This document shows positions 5,381-5,417 of a stretch of 5,417 bases of DNA, in pieces. The notes below the pieces were generated by a model that saw only the letters and a list, made by a program, of their open reading frames with translations, made no database searches and had not been told where the DNA came from. Both the position numbers and the translations under genes were made by a program. Origin of the DNA: Thiomonas sp. (lineage in GTDB: Bacteria; Pseudomonadota; Gammaproteobacteria; Burkholderiales; Burkholderiaceae); NCBI GenBank assembly GCA_027443745.1, contig DAIAZB010000171.1:1-5417 (forward strand), written 5' to 3'. Position 1 is the stretch's first letter; every line of letters begins with the position of its first letter.

Positions 5381-5417
5381 TGTAGGCGGCATCGCCACCG
5401 GTCACGCACCCTGGCAA

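Overview
This 5.4 kb window comes from a GC-rich bacterial chromosome. Codon third positions are strongly G/C, which is why many spurious antisense frames stay open. The gene set (omega-amino-acid:pyruvate aminotransferase, YecA/YgfB-type protein with a SEC-C tail, DUF1269-type protein, hemolysin III family protein, several dehydrogenases) suits a proteobacterium. My best guess is Burkholderiales-like Betaproteobacteria, but this rests on protein flavour only. There is no rRNA, tRNA, insertion sequence, integrase, CRISPR array or phage gene. It reads as ordinary chromosomal housekeeping and accessory metabolism.

Layout. Positions 2-460 (+) hold the C-terminal third of a class III PLP-dependent aminotransferase, closely resembling beta-alanine/omega-amino-acid:pyruvate transaminases. 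A terminator-like element at 497-534 follows it and can fold in two mutually exclusive ways. Next come a small glycine-rich membrane protein of DUF1269 type (625-1134, +) and a UPF0149/YecA-family protein with a C-terminal zinc-binding SEC-C motif (1255-1962, +). A convergent junction with a hairpin (1971-1994) separates these from a minus-strand pair: an atypical short-chain dehydrogenase/reductase (SDR; 3310 down to 2609) and then a GNAT acetyltransferase (2555 down to 2028). The SDR lies upstream in transcription. About 180 bp of divergent intergenic DNA (3311-3491) leads to a plus-strand pair: a canonical NADP-type SDR (3492-4271) and, 28 nt later, an ABM-fold small monooxygenase-like protein (4300-4617). 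A seven-TM hemolysin III/PAQR-like protein (4704-5366, +) closes the window, with a strong hairpin across its stop codon.

How the genes relate. The SDR and ABM-like genes at 3492-4617 look like one operon and may act in the same redox pathway; the substrate cannot be read from the sequence. The divergent SDR has Phe where the catalytic Tyr of the YxxxK motif should be, so the two SDRs are not simple duplicates. The remaining genes look functionally independent. I found no convincing undescribed system. The points most worth a second look are the Tyr-less SDR with its GNAT partner, the two-way terminator, and the start region of the YecA-family gene.
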